A stretch of 64,000 bases of DNA, from the NCBI GenBank assembly GCA_029204225.1, contig MU831910.1:1-64000 (forward strand), in the 5' to 3' direction. Positions 23,393-35,369 of the stretch are shown here, piece by piece (the stretch's first letter is position 1; each line of letters starts with the position of its first letter). Under the pieces are notes generated by a model. The model ran no database searches. It was not told where the DNA came from and worked only from the letters and a program-made list of their open reading frames with translations. The DNA comes from Diphasiastrum complanatum (lineage: Eukaryota > Streptophyta > Lycopodiopsida > Lycopodiales > Lycopodiaceae). A program made the position numbers and the translations under genes.

Positions 23393-23566
23393 TGTCTTCC
23401 TCACTAAACTAACTTGAGCGGTTTTGTTTTGTGGGATGGTGGCAGGTATCAGCTGGATGTCTTGAAAGTGGTTATGCTTTATGGTGCTTTTTAGTACTGT
23501 ATTTTACTTTCCAACTATACTTTACCTTAGCTTCAGTCTTGCTTTGTCAAGAGAAATGAAGTGCAG

Positions 23567-23641
<75 letters not shown>
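23393..23641 (+). repeat. Dispersed repeat ending in a CT microsatellite (copy 1)
   Basis: Sequence from about 23393 (TTCCTCACTAAACTAAC, TTTTGTTTTGTGGGATGGT, CAGCTGGATGTCTTGAAA, CTTTGTCAAG) aligns with 52744-52942, and both copies end in a long CT tract. Here the tract is 71 bp of CT (23571-23641). Shared flanking sequence shows that the microsatellite travelled with, or grew at the 3' end of, a dispersed repeat. No coding potential; the CT/GA ORFs are artefacts. Confidence 0.6.
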
Positions 23642-23643
<2 letters not shown>

Positions 23644-23699
23644 CATTATCTCTAAGAACAAGTTCAAGGTATAGCAACTAACTCGATTTTTAATTTTTC

Positions 23700-25410
23700 T
23701 ATCTCTATCTATAGTTATGTAGTTGCTCATTCAACATTGTTATTGAGTGAATCAATTTAACTAGCTTATTATAATTACCATAGCAGTCTATGATGCATCT
23801 AACAATTGGCTTGTTTGTATGTGTCTTTTCTACAATCATTGGAGCCTTCTCACCATGAGAGAGAGCTCGTGTACGTTACATGTGACTCGTGGGAAAATGA
23901 GTTTTGAGCTTCGAATGATTGAAATCTGAATTTTCGATATATGCACAATAGAGAGCGAGAGATTGTATGTGCTTGCTTCTTGGAGATGGTGATGCCTCTT
24001 GTACTATGAGAACTCGAGTGGGACATGTGGGGAGTCAAGCTCTACTCTAATGGCTCTGTTCATAAAACATGCCATGATCATCTCTATCCCACTGCATCTA
24101 ACAATGCCTAACCAAAACCTCTTGGGTGCCTACTCCAAATATGTTGTGGTTGACAACAACACCAATTGTTGGGCTAGAATTTTCCACCCGAATCGGTAGC
24201 ACATTCCCATTCCTAGAACTCAGAGAAGAGGATACAATTATTGGGTGTCCATGTAAGAATTTGAGTGGGAAGGCTCACTAAATTTACATGAACATTATGC
24301 TTCTAGGTTGCCTCCAAAATACAAAGAATACATTGAGCCCTTGGCATTATGTATGTACTATGGCATTGGTGTGGTTCCACGAAGGGGGTTGGAGGTCACC
24401 TTTCGAGGTTGTTTAGTCGAGGAAGGGTCTCCAATAGAGGGCACGACCCTTTCGATGGTGGAAGGGCCGAGGAGGCAGGTTTTCTTCCACGTAGAAATAA
24501 TATTTTCATTTTTTTTACACTTTTTTTTTTTAAGTAAAATGTTTTTTACATGCATCTTGTGTAGAAGGTGTGTAAAATGTTTCTATATCTTTTTACATAC
24601 TCTTTTAGACACTTAGAAGGTGCATCTCAAAATAAAATAAAAATAGGAGCATAGATTCCGCAGGAGTAGGTGGCTCGGTTTACTTCACTAAAAAGCAAAA
24701 TTTGGTTTTACGATTATTGTAGCAAGGTAGCTGCAGGTGCGCACAAGCTTCATGTTGCTTTTGATAATTGTATGGTTGCGTTCAGACAGTGCTCGAGGAA
24801 ATCGACAAAACATAGGAATAGAATCTGCATAATATCTAAAAAATTGATACCATAAAATCTTTGATGATTTTATATAAGCGTGTATGTCCTTCTATGAGTA
24901 ATAGTCTTCAAAAAATTGAAAAAAAAAAATTGCAAGCTTTTTTAGGATAATTCAGAAGAGGTTTCTAGAGCATTGTTTTGAGGTTGTTGCAACACCAAGC
25001 CCAAGCCACCCTTTTGATCCAAAGCAGCCTTTTGGCTTTCTTCACATGTAAACTTTTGCAATTGCTTGCTTCATGGAGGCAATATGATTGCTCATTTCAA
25101 GCCAAGGAGTGCATCCATTTACAGTGTACATATTGTCAATGTTTCTCATGGTCCAAAATGAATCCCTGCTTATGTTGACAAGGGCAAAGATGGGCAGATT
25201 ATTTTCAGGACTCATGTGACCCATGTGCATTGTACATTACTATCACTGTCTACATATTATCATAGTCACAAGTAAGTACTAAGGCCTCCCCACCCTTTCA
25301 CAAGCAGCGAGTGGCGGAGGCCACGAGCTGTCTGGGGACCGAATTATTTGTGCTAATGATCCGACCAATGGACCATTACCTCACGTAATTGCAGTTTCGG
25401 CTAATTTTTT
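23700..25410. other. Mostly unassigned, with a short repeat shared with 56 kb
   Basis: No supported gene. Sequence at 24290-24355 (CATTATGCT, CCAAAATACAAAG, GGCATTATGT) is similar to 56030-56100, so both belong to one unidentified repeat family. Short ORFs at 24308 and 24349 overlap it but have no recognisable domain. Confidence 0.45.
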
Positions 25411-25412
25411 TG

Positions 25413-25413
25413 G

Positions 25414-25457
<44 letters not shown>

Positions 25458-25520
25458 CTCTCTCCTCTCTCTCTCTCTCTGCACCCGGCTCTTTCTCTAC
25501 CCGGCTCTTTCTCTGTATTG
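25413..25520. repeat. CT-rich microsatellite
   Basis: A CT dinucleotide tract (25415-25480) interrupted by CTCC, followed by two copies of ACCCGGCTCTTTCTCT. The 300 bp after it (to about 25860) is pyrimidine-rich and could be an old promoter or 5' UTR, but no gene follows. Confidence 0.6.
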
Positions 25521-27060
25521 CTTTCGCTCTATCTATCATTTCTATAACAAAAATGAGGAAAAAAATATGGGCCCTATATTATGCAAAATAATAAAGAGCC
25601 CAAAAATTAGGCGAACGGCAATTAGGTGGGCTGTAATCTTTAGCGTGTGGAAAGACTCGGAAGGACATTGATTTTCAAGCTTTGCAATTTTTGAGAAACA
25701 GAGAACAGAGCGACGAAGCAAGCAGAATCCAGATCCGGCAGGCAGTATACTCGCTTGCACTACCACTGCGAATCTCTTTTGATTTCTCTTCCGCCTTCTT
25801 TTCTTTCAGGATATCGAGGTGATTAGTATTACCATAGTCTCTTTATAAATTCCTAATCTTCCTTCTTTGCAAATCTTTGTGTTCTGAATGATTTAAAGGA
25901 TTGACAGTGAAGATTAAGGTTAGGAGTTGGATCTTATAGCTGTATATCATGTTTTCGGAAGCAAAACGTTAAAAGAGCAAGCAAAACCTTTATTAGTAGT
26001 TTCTGGGTCTTTGAGTAAAGTAGTAACAGTGAAGTACGAAGTGGGATATAGTTGGTTGGATCTGAAAGCTAGAAAAACAAGGTTGGGAAGTAATTCGTTG
26101 GATATGTCATTTACAGATTGACGAGTTGATGCTATCTGGAATGATCGTTATACCAAAGTCTGTCTGTGAGTTTTGTAATTCACATTTGAAAGACATGGCA
26201 ATGAAGTTTGTATACCCTTTGATGATGTGATGTTCTTCGCTTTAAAACAAAATCAACCTGAATGTCACCTTGTTTGAAAAGAGCATGGTTGAGTTGCACT
26301 TTAGTCAATGCGTGGAAGCAGATCACACATGAGCAATAGATTCATGTTTTGAAATGTTGAGCATTGTCGTAACTATGAGTCAAAGAAACACCATGGTCTT
26401 GAAACAAAATGTCACGGATAATGTTTTGCAAAAATTTAAGCACTGTGAACGATTAGAAACAAGAACAATCTGGTATTGTACCATAAAGGCCTTGCCACCT
26501 AATATTTTCGTATTTGAACTTTTTGTAAAAATCAAAAGAATTTATAAAAAGCAGCATAGTAATACTTTGATAAACTTTTACTATCAAACGTTTATGGATT
26601 GTGGTGATGGTTTTTTTTTTTTTTGCTAATCCAACAATTTCAGCATTATGGTAAGGCCTTCACAACATAATACCACAATAGTAACTAGAATACATACATT
26701 TAAAATTTTAATATACAATAACAAAGTTCGATACAACTCATCTATTTTGGACTTGTAAATTCAAAATTTCTAAATATCAACTTATTATTGAGTTCAGATG
26801 AAGAGATATAACATGATAAGATTTGTTGGTGATTATGATTTCATTGTGTTAGACAATTCACAATTAACCAAACAAAGTTGTCTTACAAAAGACTTTGCTC
26901 AATCTCTGTTTTTCATTATAGATAAATTTGAAAACTATTCCAGATTTTAGGTCAACGAAGGCTATAGGGTAAGTACTTAGCTTGGTCGTCGCCAATCATT
27001 GATCATGTGGTCTTTAGGACACGTTAGGACACATATATGAAAAGTTGATTAATTCTTCAT
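25521..27060. other. Unassigned sequence
   Basis: No recognisable gene. ORFs at 25927 (64 codons) and 26354 (91 codons) carry no domain signature. A 14-bp T-run lies near 26612. Confidence 0.45.
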
Positions 27061-27072
27061 CCAATATGTGAC

Positions 27073-27106
27073 GTTTAGGGTTTAGGGTTTAGGGTTTAGG
27101 GTTTAA
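27073..27106 (+). repeat. Interstitial plant telomere repeat
   Basis: Four consecutive TTTAGGG units (GTTTAGGGTTTAGGG and so on) ending in a degenerate TTTAAG. This is the Arabidopsis-type plant telomere unit. The block is short and embedded in non-telomeric DNA on both sides, so it is interstitial. A weaker pair of units occurs at about 47810-47835. Confidence 0.8.
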
Positions 27107-27295
27107 GACGTTCTGTATACATCCTGCAAAAGAAGATACAATTAGAAATAATGAAGATATATTGTCAAAGAAATTACCAAAATATAGTGTCAATTGTCAT
27201 ATTTCTTCATTCAAGCACGTGAGAGCACAATAAGAAGAATACACACGTGTGATTATTGTAATTTTCATTTTCACAATCAAGCATGCAATAGGCAA

Positions 27296-27298
27296 ATA

Positions 27299-27347
<49 letters not shown>

Positions 27348-27356
27348 GTATATATA
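27296..27356. repeat. AT/TA microsatellite
   Basis: About 60 bp of alternating TA with a few TG interruptions. The overlapping Tyr/Ile-rich ORFs are artefacts of the repeat. Confidence 0.85.
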
Positions 27357-27449
27357 ATGCATGCAGTATATGCAAGTCACTTTTTGGCCATTTGCCAAAA
27401 TGTTGTTTACTATTTTTCATGCATGCATGATCACTTACATGTCAGATAC

Positions 27450-28180
27450 TTGGGCTTTTAAACAAGGTCCAAACTTAACAAAAACATTTTCGACATATTT
27501 ATTGCCTAGTCATGATATCTTGTGATTTTCCTTTCTTCAGTCAATCATTTTTCCTATAGCCAATTTTCCGGCAGGAGTTCAAAAAATGGAGTTATTGAGC
27601 ATCATGGTAAGTCGTCATGAATCATAGTTGAACTAATTAAGCCTTGTAGCTTAGGGTTTAGACTCAACAAAGATACGATCAAATTGTGGCTTAAAGTTTA
27701 ACATAGATAATTTAACCATTGGCTAGTAGCTCAACTATTTCGGCTATGTCTTATCCCTAAAACTTTTCAAAGAATCTATCAAAGCACTTCATTATTGTTG
27801 CAGTAAGTAACGTAAACTAAAATAAAGTTTTAATGATGCATAGTAAAGCAATACATTTGCTACTTTTTTAACCTTATGGATTATGCCTTTGTAGGAAGTT
27901 TTATGGATTATGCATTATTTGCATGCCTTCATAGGAGTTTTTAATGGGAATAAATACATGTTAGTTTAACCCTCAACCAAGGTTCATGCGTTCAAATTTT
28001 AAGTCGCCGCCATAGAGTATCATTTAACGTCGACTTTTTTCCAAACTCCATTGACTGACCTCAACACATAGTATTGCCTTTGTAAGGCAAGGCCAACAAG
28101 GTTTACCCTTTACCTCCCTAGAACCATAAGGAAGTAGAACCGAGGCCTTAACTGTCCTACAATCCAATTTGGTCATCATA
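27450..28180. other. Unassigned sequence
   Basis: No ORF of interest. The antisense copia fragment to the right may extend a little way into the end of this stretch. Confidence 0.45.
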
Positions 28181-28189
28181 ATCTATGTC

Positions 28190-29560
28190 TTTTGTTTGCA
28201 AAAAACCTTTTGCCACAAGCCTTGCTTTATACTTACGTATTGATCCATCTTGGTTATAAATCTATACACTCACTTGCAAGCAAGTGACCTTGTCCTTTGA
28301 GGAAGATGAACAAGATCCCAAGTATGATTCTCCATGAGAGCATCATACTCCACTTGCATGGCATCTATCCAACTTTGTGACTTACAAGCATCTTCATAGC
28401 AAGTTGGTTCATCAAGCATTGAAGTTAAAGAGTGTAAGAAGTGAATGGTTGAGTGTCTTCTCTTTTATCACCTTTGCAAACATATGTGAGCCTTGATGGC
28501 TTGGCCCTTTCTCTTGAAGACCTCCTTGGAGCTCTTGGGTCTTGAGGTGAATCCTCAAGATCTTCATTACTTTGTTGCTCCTTCTCAATCCTAGCAATAT
28601 CCTTGGCATCAAGATGATTAGTTGCACTTTCACTCACTTGAGAAACATGTCCATCATCAAATAAAACATCTCTACTCATTATGATTTTCTTAGTGATGGG
28701 ATTAAAGACTCTATATTCCTTGCTAGATTCACTATACCCAACAAAGACACCTTTGATTGATCATCTTTTTTTATTGTATCCAAAGATTGGTATACATAAC
28801 AAGGAGATCCAAATATTTTCAAATCTTTGAGATTCGGCCTCTTATCATATAGAGCTTCATATGGTGTGATCCCTCCAATGGCTTTATTTGGCAACCTGTT
28901 ACATAGAAAATTAGCACATGTAATGGCTTCACCGCAAAATGGTTTTGGGAGAGAGGCATCTAGCCTCAAGGCCTTAGCACACTCACAAAGAGATCTACTT
29001 TTCCTCTCAGCCACTCCATTTTGGTGAGAGCTATAAGGACAAGCTAGGTCCCTCTTAATGCCATTAGATTCACAAAGCTCTATCATCTTATTGGAGATGT
29101 ACTCTCCACCGTTATCACTTCTTAATACCTCCACATATTAAGTTGATTTTCAACTAGAGTTTTGAACTTCACAAATGAATAAAACACCATACATACTCTT
29201 CACAGGCAATAGATAGATCCAAGCATATCTTGAATGACACACAAACTTTTGCACCTCCATTAGATACTTGAGAGAAGCTATGCACATCCGAATGTATAGT
29301 CTCTAAAGAAGTGGAAGATCTTGAGAAAGTTAGCTTGTGAGTCTTTAAGAGACTACAAGCCTTATACAACTTACCACCCTTTGAAAAATTCTTGGGGAGG
29401 CCGATAGCTAGGTCCTTTGACATCATGATCTCCATAGACTTGAAGTTAGGATGGCCTAACCTCTTGTGCCATAGCTCCACTTGGGCGATCTCCTCCTTTG
29501 CCATATTCACGCTCTCAATGGCAACATTAGCATCCAATTTAAACAACCTTCCATGTTTAA
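28190..29560 (-). pseudogene. Ty1/copia integrase and RT start, antisense remnant
   Basis: Read leftwards from 29546: KLDANVAIE then VELWHKRLGHPNFKSMEIM (GAG pre-integrase), KLYKACSLLKTHKL (zinc-region Cys partly lost), LETIHSDVHSF (first catalytic Asp), a frame break, EVLRSDNGGEYIS (second Asp), CPYSSHQNGVAERKSR (catalytic Glu) and LKDLKIFGSPCYVY. A further frame break leads to SRDVLFDDG, the RRSSRERAKPSRLTY linker, and the first RT residues (WIDAMQVEYDALMENHTWDLV) near 28330. All three DDE residues are present, but at least three frame breaks disable it. This integrase is of the same general type as the one missing from the element at 56906-62097. Confidence 0.85.
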
Positions 29561-29569
29561 ATCCCTTTG

Positions 29570-30157
29570 CTATGCAAACATCAGTGCACCACTATACATG
29601 ATTGGTCCATATTTAATGCACATCTTAAAGTGATTGGCCTTGTGATCTATGCCTCTAATGTGATTGGGCCAAATAGATGCATTCCAATCCTAATATCATG
29701 TGACAAATGTCACTATCTCACTAGATCTCAAGTTTGAAAAATATGACAAAAGAATATATATTGCAAATTTTCGTGCCAAGAAAGGGTCATTTTGTGTCCA
29801 AACATTGATTTTTTTATGAGATTTGATAGGAATCTGATGCAAACTCATTATATTTCCATTCAAACTTTGTGAAAGAGTGAGAGGACTGAGACTAGAAGTC
29901 CAAATCAAGGCTAGAAGTCTATTTTGAGTTGATCAAATCAAGTGAAGCTCTTTGTGAAACTTCTAGAATCAATCTATTCAATTTTCATGAGTCATTCTTG
30001 TAGAATCCTTCAAAATAGTTCTTTTGAATCGAGATCACTTAGATCTTGCTACTTATGTCTTTGTGAACATCAAGTGAGTTGCAAGTGAGGCAAATTTTGA
30101 AAAAGAGCTTAGGGAGGGCCAAGAAGTACATCTACATTAGTACAAGTCACTAGCAAG
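29570..30157 (+). other. Probable leader of the following copia element
   Basis: Non-coding sequence between the antisense integrase remnant and the sense gag ATG. It contains ATGATTGGTCC/GTGATTGG words resembling the repeat at 17.8 kb. No TGGTATCAGAGC primer site is visible, so the 5' LTR/primer junction was lost. Confidence 0.4.
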
Positions 30158-31101
30158 ATGGGATCACTTGGATCATTCCTCTTGGAAGCTAGTGGGAGGT
30201 TAAATTCTACAAACTACTCAATATGGAAAGTGAGGATGGAGTCACTCTTGGTGCTCCAAGACCTCTTTGATATTGTCCTAGATAAAGAGGATGAATCTCT
30301 TGGAGGACAAGTTGGCAAAGTAAAAAGGAGACAAGACTAGCACTTCATTGTATCAAAATGAATGTTGGTAATGATCTCCTAAAGGAGGTAGGCTCTTGTA
30401 CTTTGGCCAAAGAAGGATAGCCTTTCATTAAAGGCAATTTATGAATCCAATAACACCTCTAGAGTACTCAAGCTTAGAAATCAAATCTTTAAAAGTATGA
30501 GAAATAGTGGTGAGAGTGCACAAGAACATGTGCTTAGAATCAAATCTCTTAATAAAGAATTGCTTCTATAGGGGATTCTTGATAATGAACTTGTACAAGT
30601 GATCCTCAATGGCCTAGGAGATGAGTTCTCCAATTTGGTTCAAAGCTTTGCCATCCAAGATGTCTTACCTTCTATTGACAAGCTACATAGTGTGCTTGTG
30701 GCCGAGGAGTGTAGGATCCTACATGTCAGAGTAGGATGAGTTCCATATCCTTGCATGACAGAGATGAGAAATCCAACTTCTCATTCAAAGGCAAAATGAA
30801 GACCAAGGGAGTCAAGAAGAATCAAAACAAGGAGTTCAAGGAGGAGGATCAAGCTTCAAGTTCAAAGGGAAGAGGCATCAAGGACAAGACCAAGCAAAAA
30901 TGCTACTTTTGTGGAAAGAAGGGGCATTTTGCATCTGAGTGTGACAAGAAGAAGAATGTACAAATGGAGAGCAAACAAGAGAATCATGGTGGATTGATAG
31001 TGGGGTTAACTCCCACATCACTTTCCAAAAGGACTATTTCTCTACTTTACTCTCTTTCAATAGTGCTAAAAAGTCTATCTTTACTACAAGTGATCAAGAG
31101 T
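30158..31101 (+). pseudogene. Ty1/copia gag and protease remnant
   Basis: The ATG at 30158 starts MGSLGSFLLEASGRL then YSIWKVRMESLLVLQDL, stopping at 30340. In other frames gag continues: LKAIYESNNTSRVLKLRNQIF, HVLRIKSLNKEL, VILNGLGDEFSNLVQSFA. The frame from 30736 carries the CCHC zinc knuckle (CYFCGKKGHFASEC, near 30900). The protease follows at about 30990 in another frame (WWIDSGVNSH then FQKDYFSTLLSF). Copia sequence ends at about 31101 after SDQE, where gypsy-type integrase sequence begins. At least three frame breaks make it inactive. Confidence 0.85.
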
Positions 31102-31572
31102 GAAGTTGTTTTTTGTCAAGAAACATGGAGACAAACAGCGATTTTGAGTTGGTCAACCAAAGTTCTTACATGTGGTAGGCATCCTATTCTGTCGATTGAG
31201 TTTGAGGTGCCAACTTGTCAAATACAAGCACAACGAACAGAAGTAGAATGTACTAACGAAAGGTTGTTGACTATTGAAGAACTATTTGAAGCTCGAACCA
31301 ATTCGAAGGATGTTACAGAGAAAATCCAAGAACAACAAAAGAAAAAACATGATACTCATATCAAAACTGTTGATCTTAAGGCTGAAAATTATGCTTTGAT
31401 CTATGATAGTCACCATCTAAAATTTTTTGGAAAGCTTCATATCAGGTGGATGAGACCGTACAAGGTTATTGAAGTATTTCAAAACGGTTATGTCCAGCTT
31501 CAGTCATTGGAAGACAAATTATTGCCAACGGGTATTAACGGTTCCAAAGACAAAAAAAAATATTATCTCTAA
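31102..31572 (+). pseudogene. Ty3/gypsy integrase C-terminal fragment
   Basis: In frame with the copia zinc-knuckle ORF, this gives PILSIEFEVPT (31180-31212), EELFEARTNSKDVTEKIQEQ, a basic run, then LHIRWMRPYKVIEVFQNGYVQLQSL and GINGSKDKKKYY at the stop (31572). These match the end of plant gypsy integrases (the PIE-E-P box, the GP-V-e--NGyv-L domain and the vNG--lK-YY end). The catalytic core is absent. A GAGGGGAGAA purine tract directly after the stop (31581-31592) is a plausible polypurine tract, so a gypsy 3' LTR may begin near 31593. Confidence 0.7.
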
Positions 31573-31592
31573 CAAAGGAATTCGAGGGGAGA

Positions 31593-32380
31593 ATTTTTCA
31601 AGTATCTTTCGAGTATCATTCAAGGATCCACCCCAAATTTTTCTTTTTCTTTGATTTATATCTTTATTACTTAATTGTTATTTATTATTTTATTCACTAT
31701 TTACTTTTTGAATTTTGGAAATCCCTTTTATTAAATGTATATGCGCACACGTGTTGCCACCTATCATTCATATTTATGTGTTTATTTATGATTTCACAAA
31801 AGATGTGATATTTCAATTTAAATGATCTAAAGGTAATTAAGATTATCCTTTGTGTTGTCACAAAGATCTGTAGAGATACTGCTCTTGATTATGAATTTGA
31901 CATATGTTAAATCAACATGCCACTTGATCATCTTCTCCACTGTGTCATTTGTATAACTCTATTACTTTCTATTTTCACCTTGCATTTTCTTTTTGCTCTT
32001 AGTTGTTCATGCTCACTTGCTCTCGCCTACCATTGTTCATGCTCTTGCTCTCGCATTTACCATTGCTTTGCTTTTTACCTTGCAATTAGCCGAGCGATAT
32101 GGATTCGAGTACAAGCACCAGCTCCAGTGTTAGTTGGAAAATTCGTGCATCCATTTGACTTGCATCAATTCAGTCACTTCTAGATCAATGCAGGTTTGGT
32201 AATCTTAAGGTGGACCCATCAATAGTTTTGCAAGAGATCAGCACTGATTTTGTGAATTCCATTCACACAGTGACTGAGTCTGATTTCAAGGTTTCACTAC
32301 GGAATTCCACTTCACAATCAATGAAGATGTCTTCTCTATGGCTCTTGGACTATCCACAGATGGCGTAGGCAATCCAACAT
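31593..32380 (+). other. Possible gypsy LTR-derived sequence, otherwise unassigned
   Basis: AT-rich sequence after the purine tract at 31581. It contains GCACACGTGTTG at about 31745. No second LTR copy was found, so the LTR assignment rests only on position. Confidence 0.3.
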
Positions 32381-32399
32381 CCAAGGACTCCATTGTAAT

Positions 32400-32870
32400 A
32401 TGGCAGTTGAGATTGAGACATTGACTGCAAAGGTTCAGTTTTTTGAGGTAGACAACAAGAAACTGCTCGAACAAACACAATCACTTGGTTGAATGCTGCA
32501 GTAGGCAACCCAATAATCAGATGTGTATAAACTTAACAATAAGGCACTTAAGACCAAGTCTGCAGAGTTGCAGAAAAATTTTGATTCTTTGCAAGCTGAG
32601 AACTTATTTGTAAAGTATAAGTTTGTATAGTTTTCATCTCTTTTATTCCAACAAATTACACTACACAAGAATTCTAAGGAAGACTTTCAGTTAGTACAAG
32701 AATTATTTGATGGAACATTGCTTTCAGTAAGGTTGTCAAGATTTGGCAACTTATCTATCGGCAGATACTCTAAAGAAAAAGAAGAAATAACATTGCTCAA
32801 GTGCCAAAGAGATTTACAATTGGCACAACAGTTACATGATGAGATGAATACATGATGTTATTTCCCAAAT
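32400..32870 (+). pseudogene. Degraded coding remnant with coiled-coil character
   Basis: Plus-strand frames give VEIETLTAKVQFFEVDNKKL then LLEQTQSL (32405-32490), YKLNNKALKTKSAELQKNFD then SLQAENLFVKYKF (32525-32628), and KEKEEITLLKCQRDLQLAQQ near 32775. The heptad-like leucine pattern with Lys/Glu/Gln suggests a coiled coil. Stops separate the pieces. I do not recognise the protein; an additional ORF of a retrotransposon or a host coiled-coil protein are both possible. Confidence 0.35.
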
Positions 32871-33586
32871 TCTTCTTGTACATATGTTGCTGATTATGTG
32901 ATGCCCAGCTCTCATATGTGAATGATGTTCAAAGCCAATTTAATGATGTTTGTTCAGACGTATTTCGAATCAACCCACTCAACATCTGATTTTAAAATAA
33001 CAAATGAAGGTCATATATTTCAACAAATGAAAAAATATCTATACATTTGACCTAACGAATATTCAAAAGGAGAATTATTCAATGATATGAAAGTATTCTT
33101 TTCTAATGAATGAACAATTCTTGAGACGAAGATTATATGTTCACGAGGATGTTTCACATTTGAGGAGGGGGCTATGTGATGTCATGAATTTGCTAAATAA
33201 TGTATATCTACTTGAATATGGCAATATATACTTGAAATTGAAGATATGCACTGGACAAATATATATTATGAAGAGGCCTATATCATTTTTTGGGATATAA
33301 TTGCTAAAGACTTGTCTTGTACTAAAGGACAAGACCTCCAAAATTGAAACGATGCTTGGAACAATCTTAATCCAGTCACCTACATGAATCAACTAGATTC
33401 GAATCGCCATCTTAAACTAGAGTAAATTAAAGTCGTAGTTAATGTACCTTTAATGATATAATTTACATGTAATTGTAACTCATCTATTAACTAGAGTTAG
33501 TTAATGGAGCGACGCACCTATAATCTCTAGAGGTGTGTTTGCTCACTCCGTAGGAAATATATGGAAGACACGCTTCATTCTCACAC

Positions 33587-33790
<204 letters not shown>

Positions 33791-33923
33791 AAGTGAATAG
33801 AGCATCAAAGATTATATTCTCTAATCTTGAGATAAACAATTTGTTTCAAGCCACAAAGAGTCTGCTAGCTTTAAAGCTCAATTCTGTAGAAATGCAAGGG
33901 AGCTGTCCGAACGCGAAGACCAA

Positions 33924-34790
33924 AGCTTCAAGGAGTAAAGACCCGAGGACGATGGTCAAATGTTTATTGACTGAAGGATACCCGAACACGAAGAAGGAAT
34001 GTTCGTGGACCCAGAAAGGCTCAATGGTGAAGACCAAGGTAGAAGAAGACACGAAAGGTGAAGAAAATACGAAGACCGAAAGGTGGCGGATCTTCATGTC
34101 TCAAAGTACAAAGGAGATCAGGAAAGTACAAGAAAGATGTCACTCCTCCATGGACCACTTGGGTACCATTAGAACGTGCTTAACCAGCCATTCTTGTAGC
34201 ACCTGATCAGCTTAAACTTGTTCTCTCCATCCATCTATATAAACAGATTGTGGATGAGAGGATATATTGAACATCATATAGATGTGTCAAACGTCATATG
34301 GATGTCCAAGAAGTCCGCTAGTAAGCGAGACAATCTTTGATTCATGAGAGAGATAGTGTCTCTTACACTGACATGCTGCGTGGACCTGTCACACAGCGCT
34401 CAAGAAATTCATTGATAATACAATAGATGTTATGCAGATGATTTTCTTATCTTGAATGTTTTTGAATGTTATGCAGATGATTTTCTTTTCTTGAATGTTG
34501 TTGAATGCCTTATTGTCAAATTGTTGTACGTTCGTTAGCAGTTGTTAATTCTTATTCCGCATACTGGTTTTACCTTGTTGAATGCTACAACAAATATTAA
34601 GTAGATTAGCAGTGTATGTCTACTCTTTGGAGGATTGTAGTTCTGTTGTCGTAGGCAGTAGCCTCGCAGACAGAATCAAATTTCATTCGGGTTCAAGGAG
34701 AATAGTACTAGAGCTTCATTCCAAACGGTGGATTCGGATTCTGAATCCCCTAAAAGCCTCAGGCTCACATCCGAGAGCTGATATAGCTTA
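33924..34790 (+). repeat. Probable LTR of a non-autonomous copia-like element
   Basis: The first 223 bp (33924-34146) recur as a direct repeat at 35147-35368. Downstream of the shared part come a TATA-like box (TCTATATAAACAG, about 34235) and sequence up to about 34790, followed by a possible degenerate Met-tRNA primer site (GCTATCAGGTCC near 34793). The order LTR, primer-like site, short gag, truncated second repeat suggests a small LTR element. Ends are uncertain because no TG...CA termini with target duplication could be fixed. Confidence 0.5.
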
Positions 34791-34863
34791 AGAGCTATCA
34801 GGTCCAAGAGACAAGCATTCAGAACAAGAAACCAAAAAATAGACTGAAGAACAGCTTACAACA

Positions 34864-35146
34864 ATGACATCCATAAGCAGCATGTAGTCGAAGATCTACA
34901 CAATCCTCGACTCAGCCAGGTCCAACTTCCTAGCATGGAAGGTGAAGACCTCTCTCATCTTGAAGGGAGAAGGGCTATTTCCCTGGGTAGATGGCACCGA
35001 AGAAATGCCTACAACCACCGGCAAAGAGCTATGAGAATGGAGAGAAAAGAACGACAAGGAAGTAGCCTTGTTGTCGTCATCCATCAAAGATACCCTACCT
35101 CACGACACTCTCTAATGCAAGAGAGATGTGAGATACATTATTTACC
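34864..35146 (+). pseudogene. Copia-type gag fragment inside the 34-35 kb element
   Basis: A single frame from ATG at 34871 reads MTSISSM, a TAG, then SKIYTILDSARSNFLAWKVK, LFPWVDGTEEMP, a TGA, EWREKNDKEVALLSSSIKD, LPHDTL and a TAA. The NFLAWKVK, VDGTE and EW--ND-A-L features match the gag N-terminus of plant copia elements. Three in-frame stops disable it. The sequence joins directly to the second copy of the direct repeat at 35147, so most of gag and all of pol are missing. Confidence 0.6.
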
Positions 35147-35368
35147 AGCTTCGAGGAGTGAAGACTCAAGGACGATGATCAAATGTTCGTTGACTAAAGG
35201 ATACTCGAACATGAAGAAAGAATGTTCATGGACCCAGAAAGGCTCAATGGCGAGGACCAAGGCAGAAGAAGACACAAAAGGTGAAGAAGACACGAAGACC
35301 GCAAGGCGGTGGATCTTCACGCCTTAAAGTACAAAGGAGATCGAAAAAGTACAAGGAGGATGTCACTA
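35147..35368 (+). repeat. Second, truncated copy of the 33.9 kb direct repeat
   Basis: Matches 33924-34146 in the same orientation (AGCTTCGAGGAG through GGACCCAGAAAGGCTCAATG to GATGTCACT). It ends at 35368 while the first copy continues for several hundred bases, so this is a 5'-end fragment of the presumed 3' LTR. Confidence 0.65.
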
Positions 35369-35369
35369 T

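Noticed and set aside
27073..27106. Chromosome end
   Set aside because: Only four TTTAGGG units with ordinary sequence on both sides.
27194..27461. Tyr/Ile-rich ORFs
   Set aside because: They are frames through the TA microsatellite.
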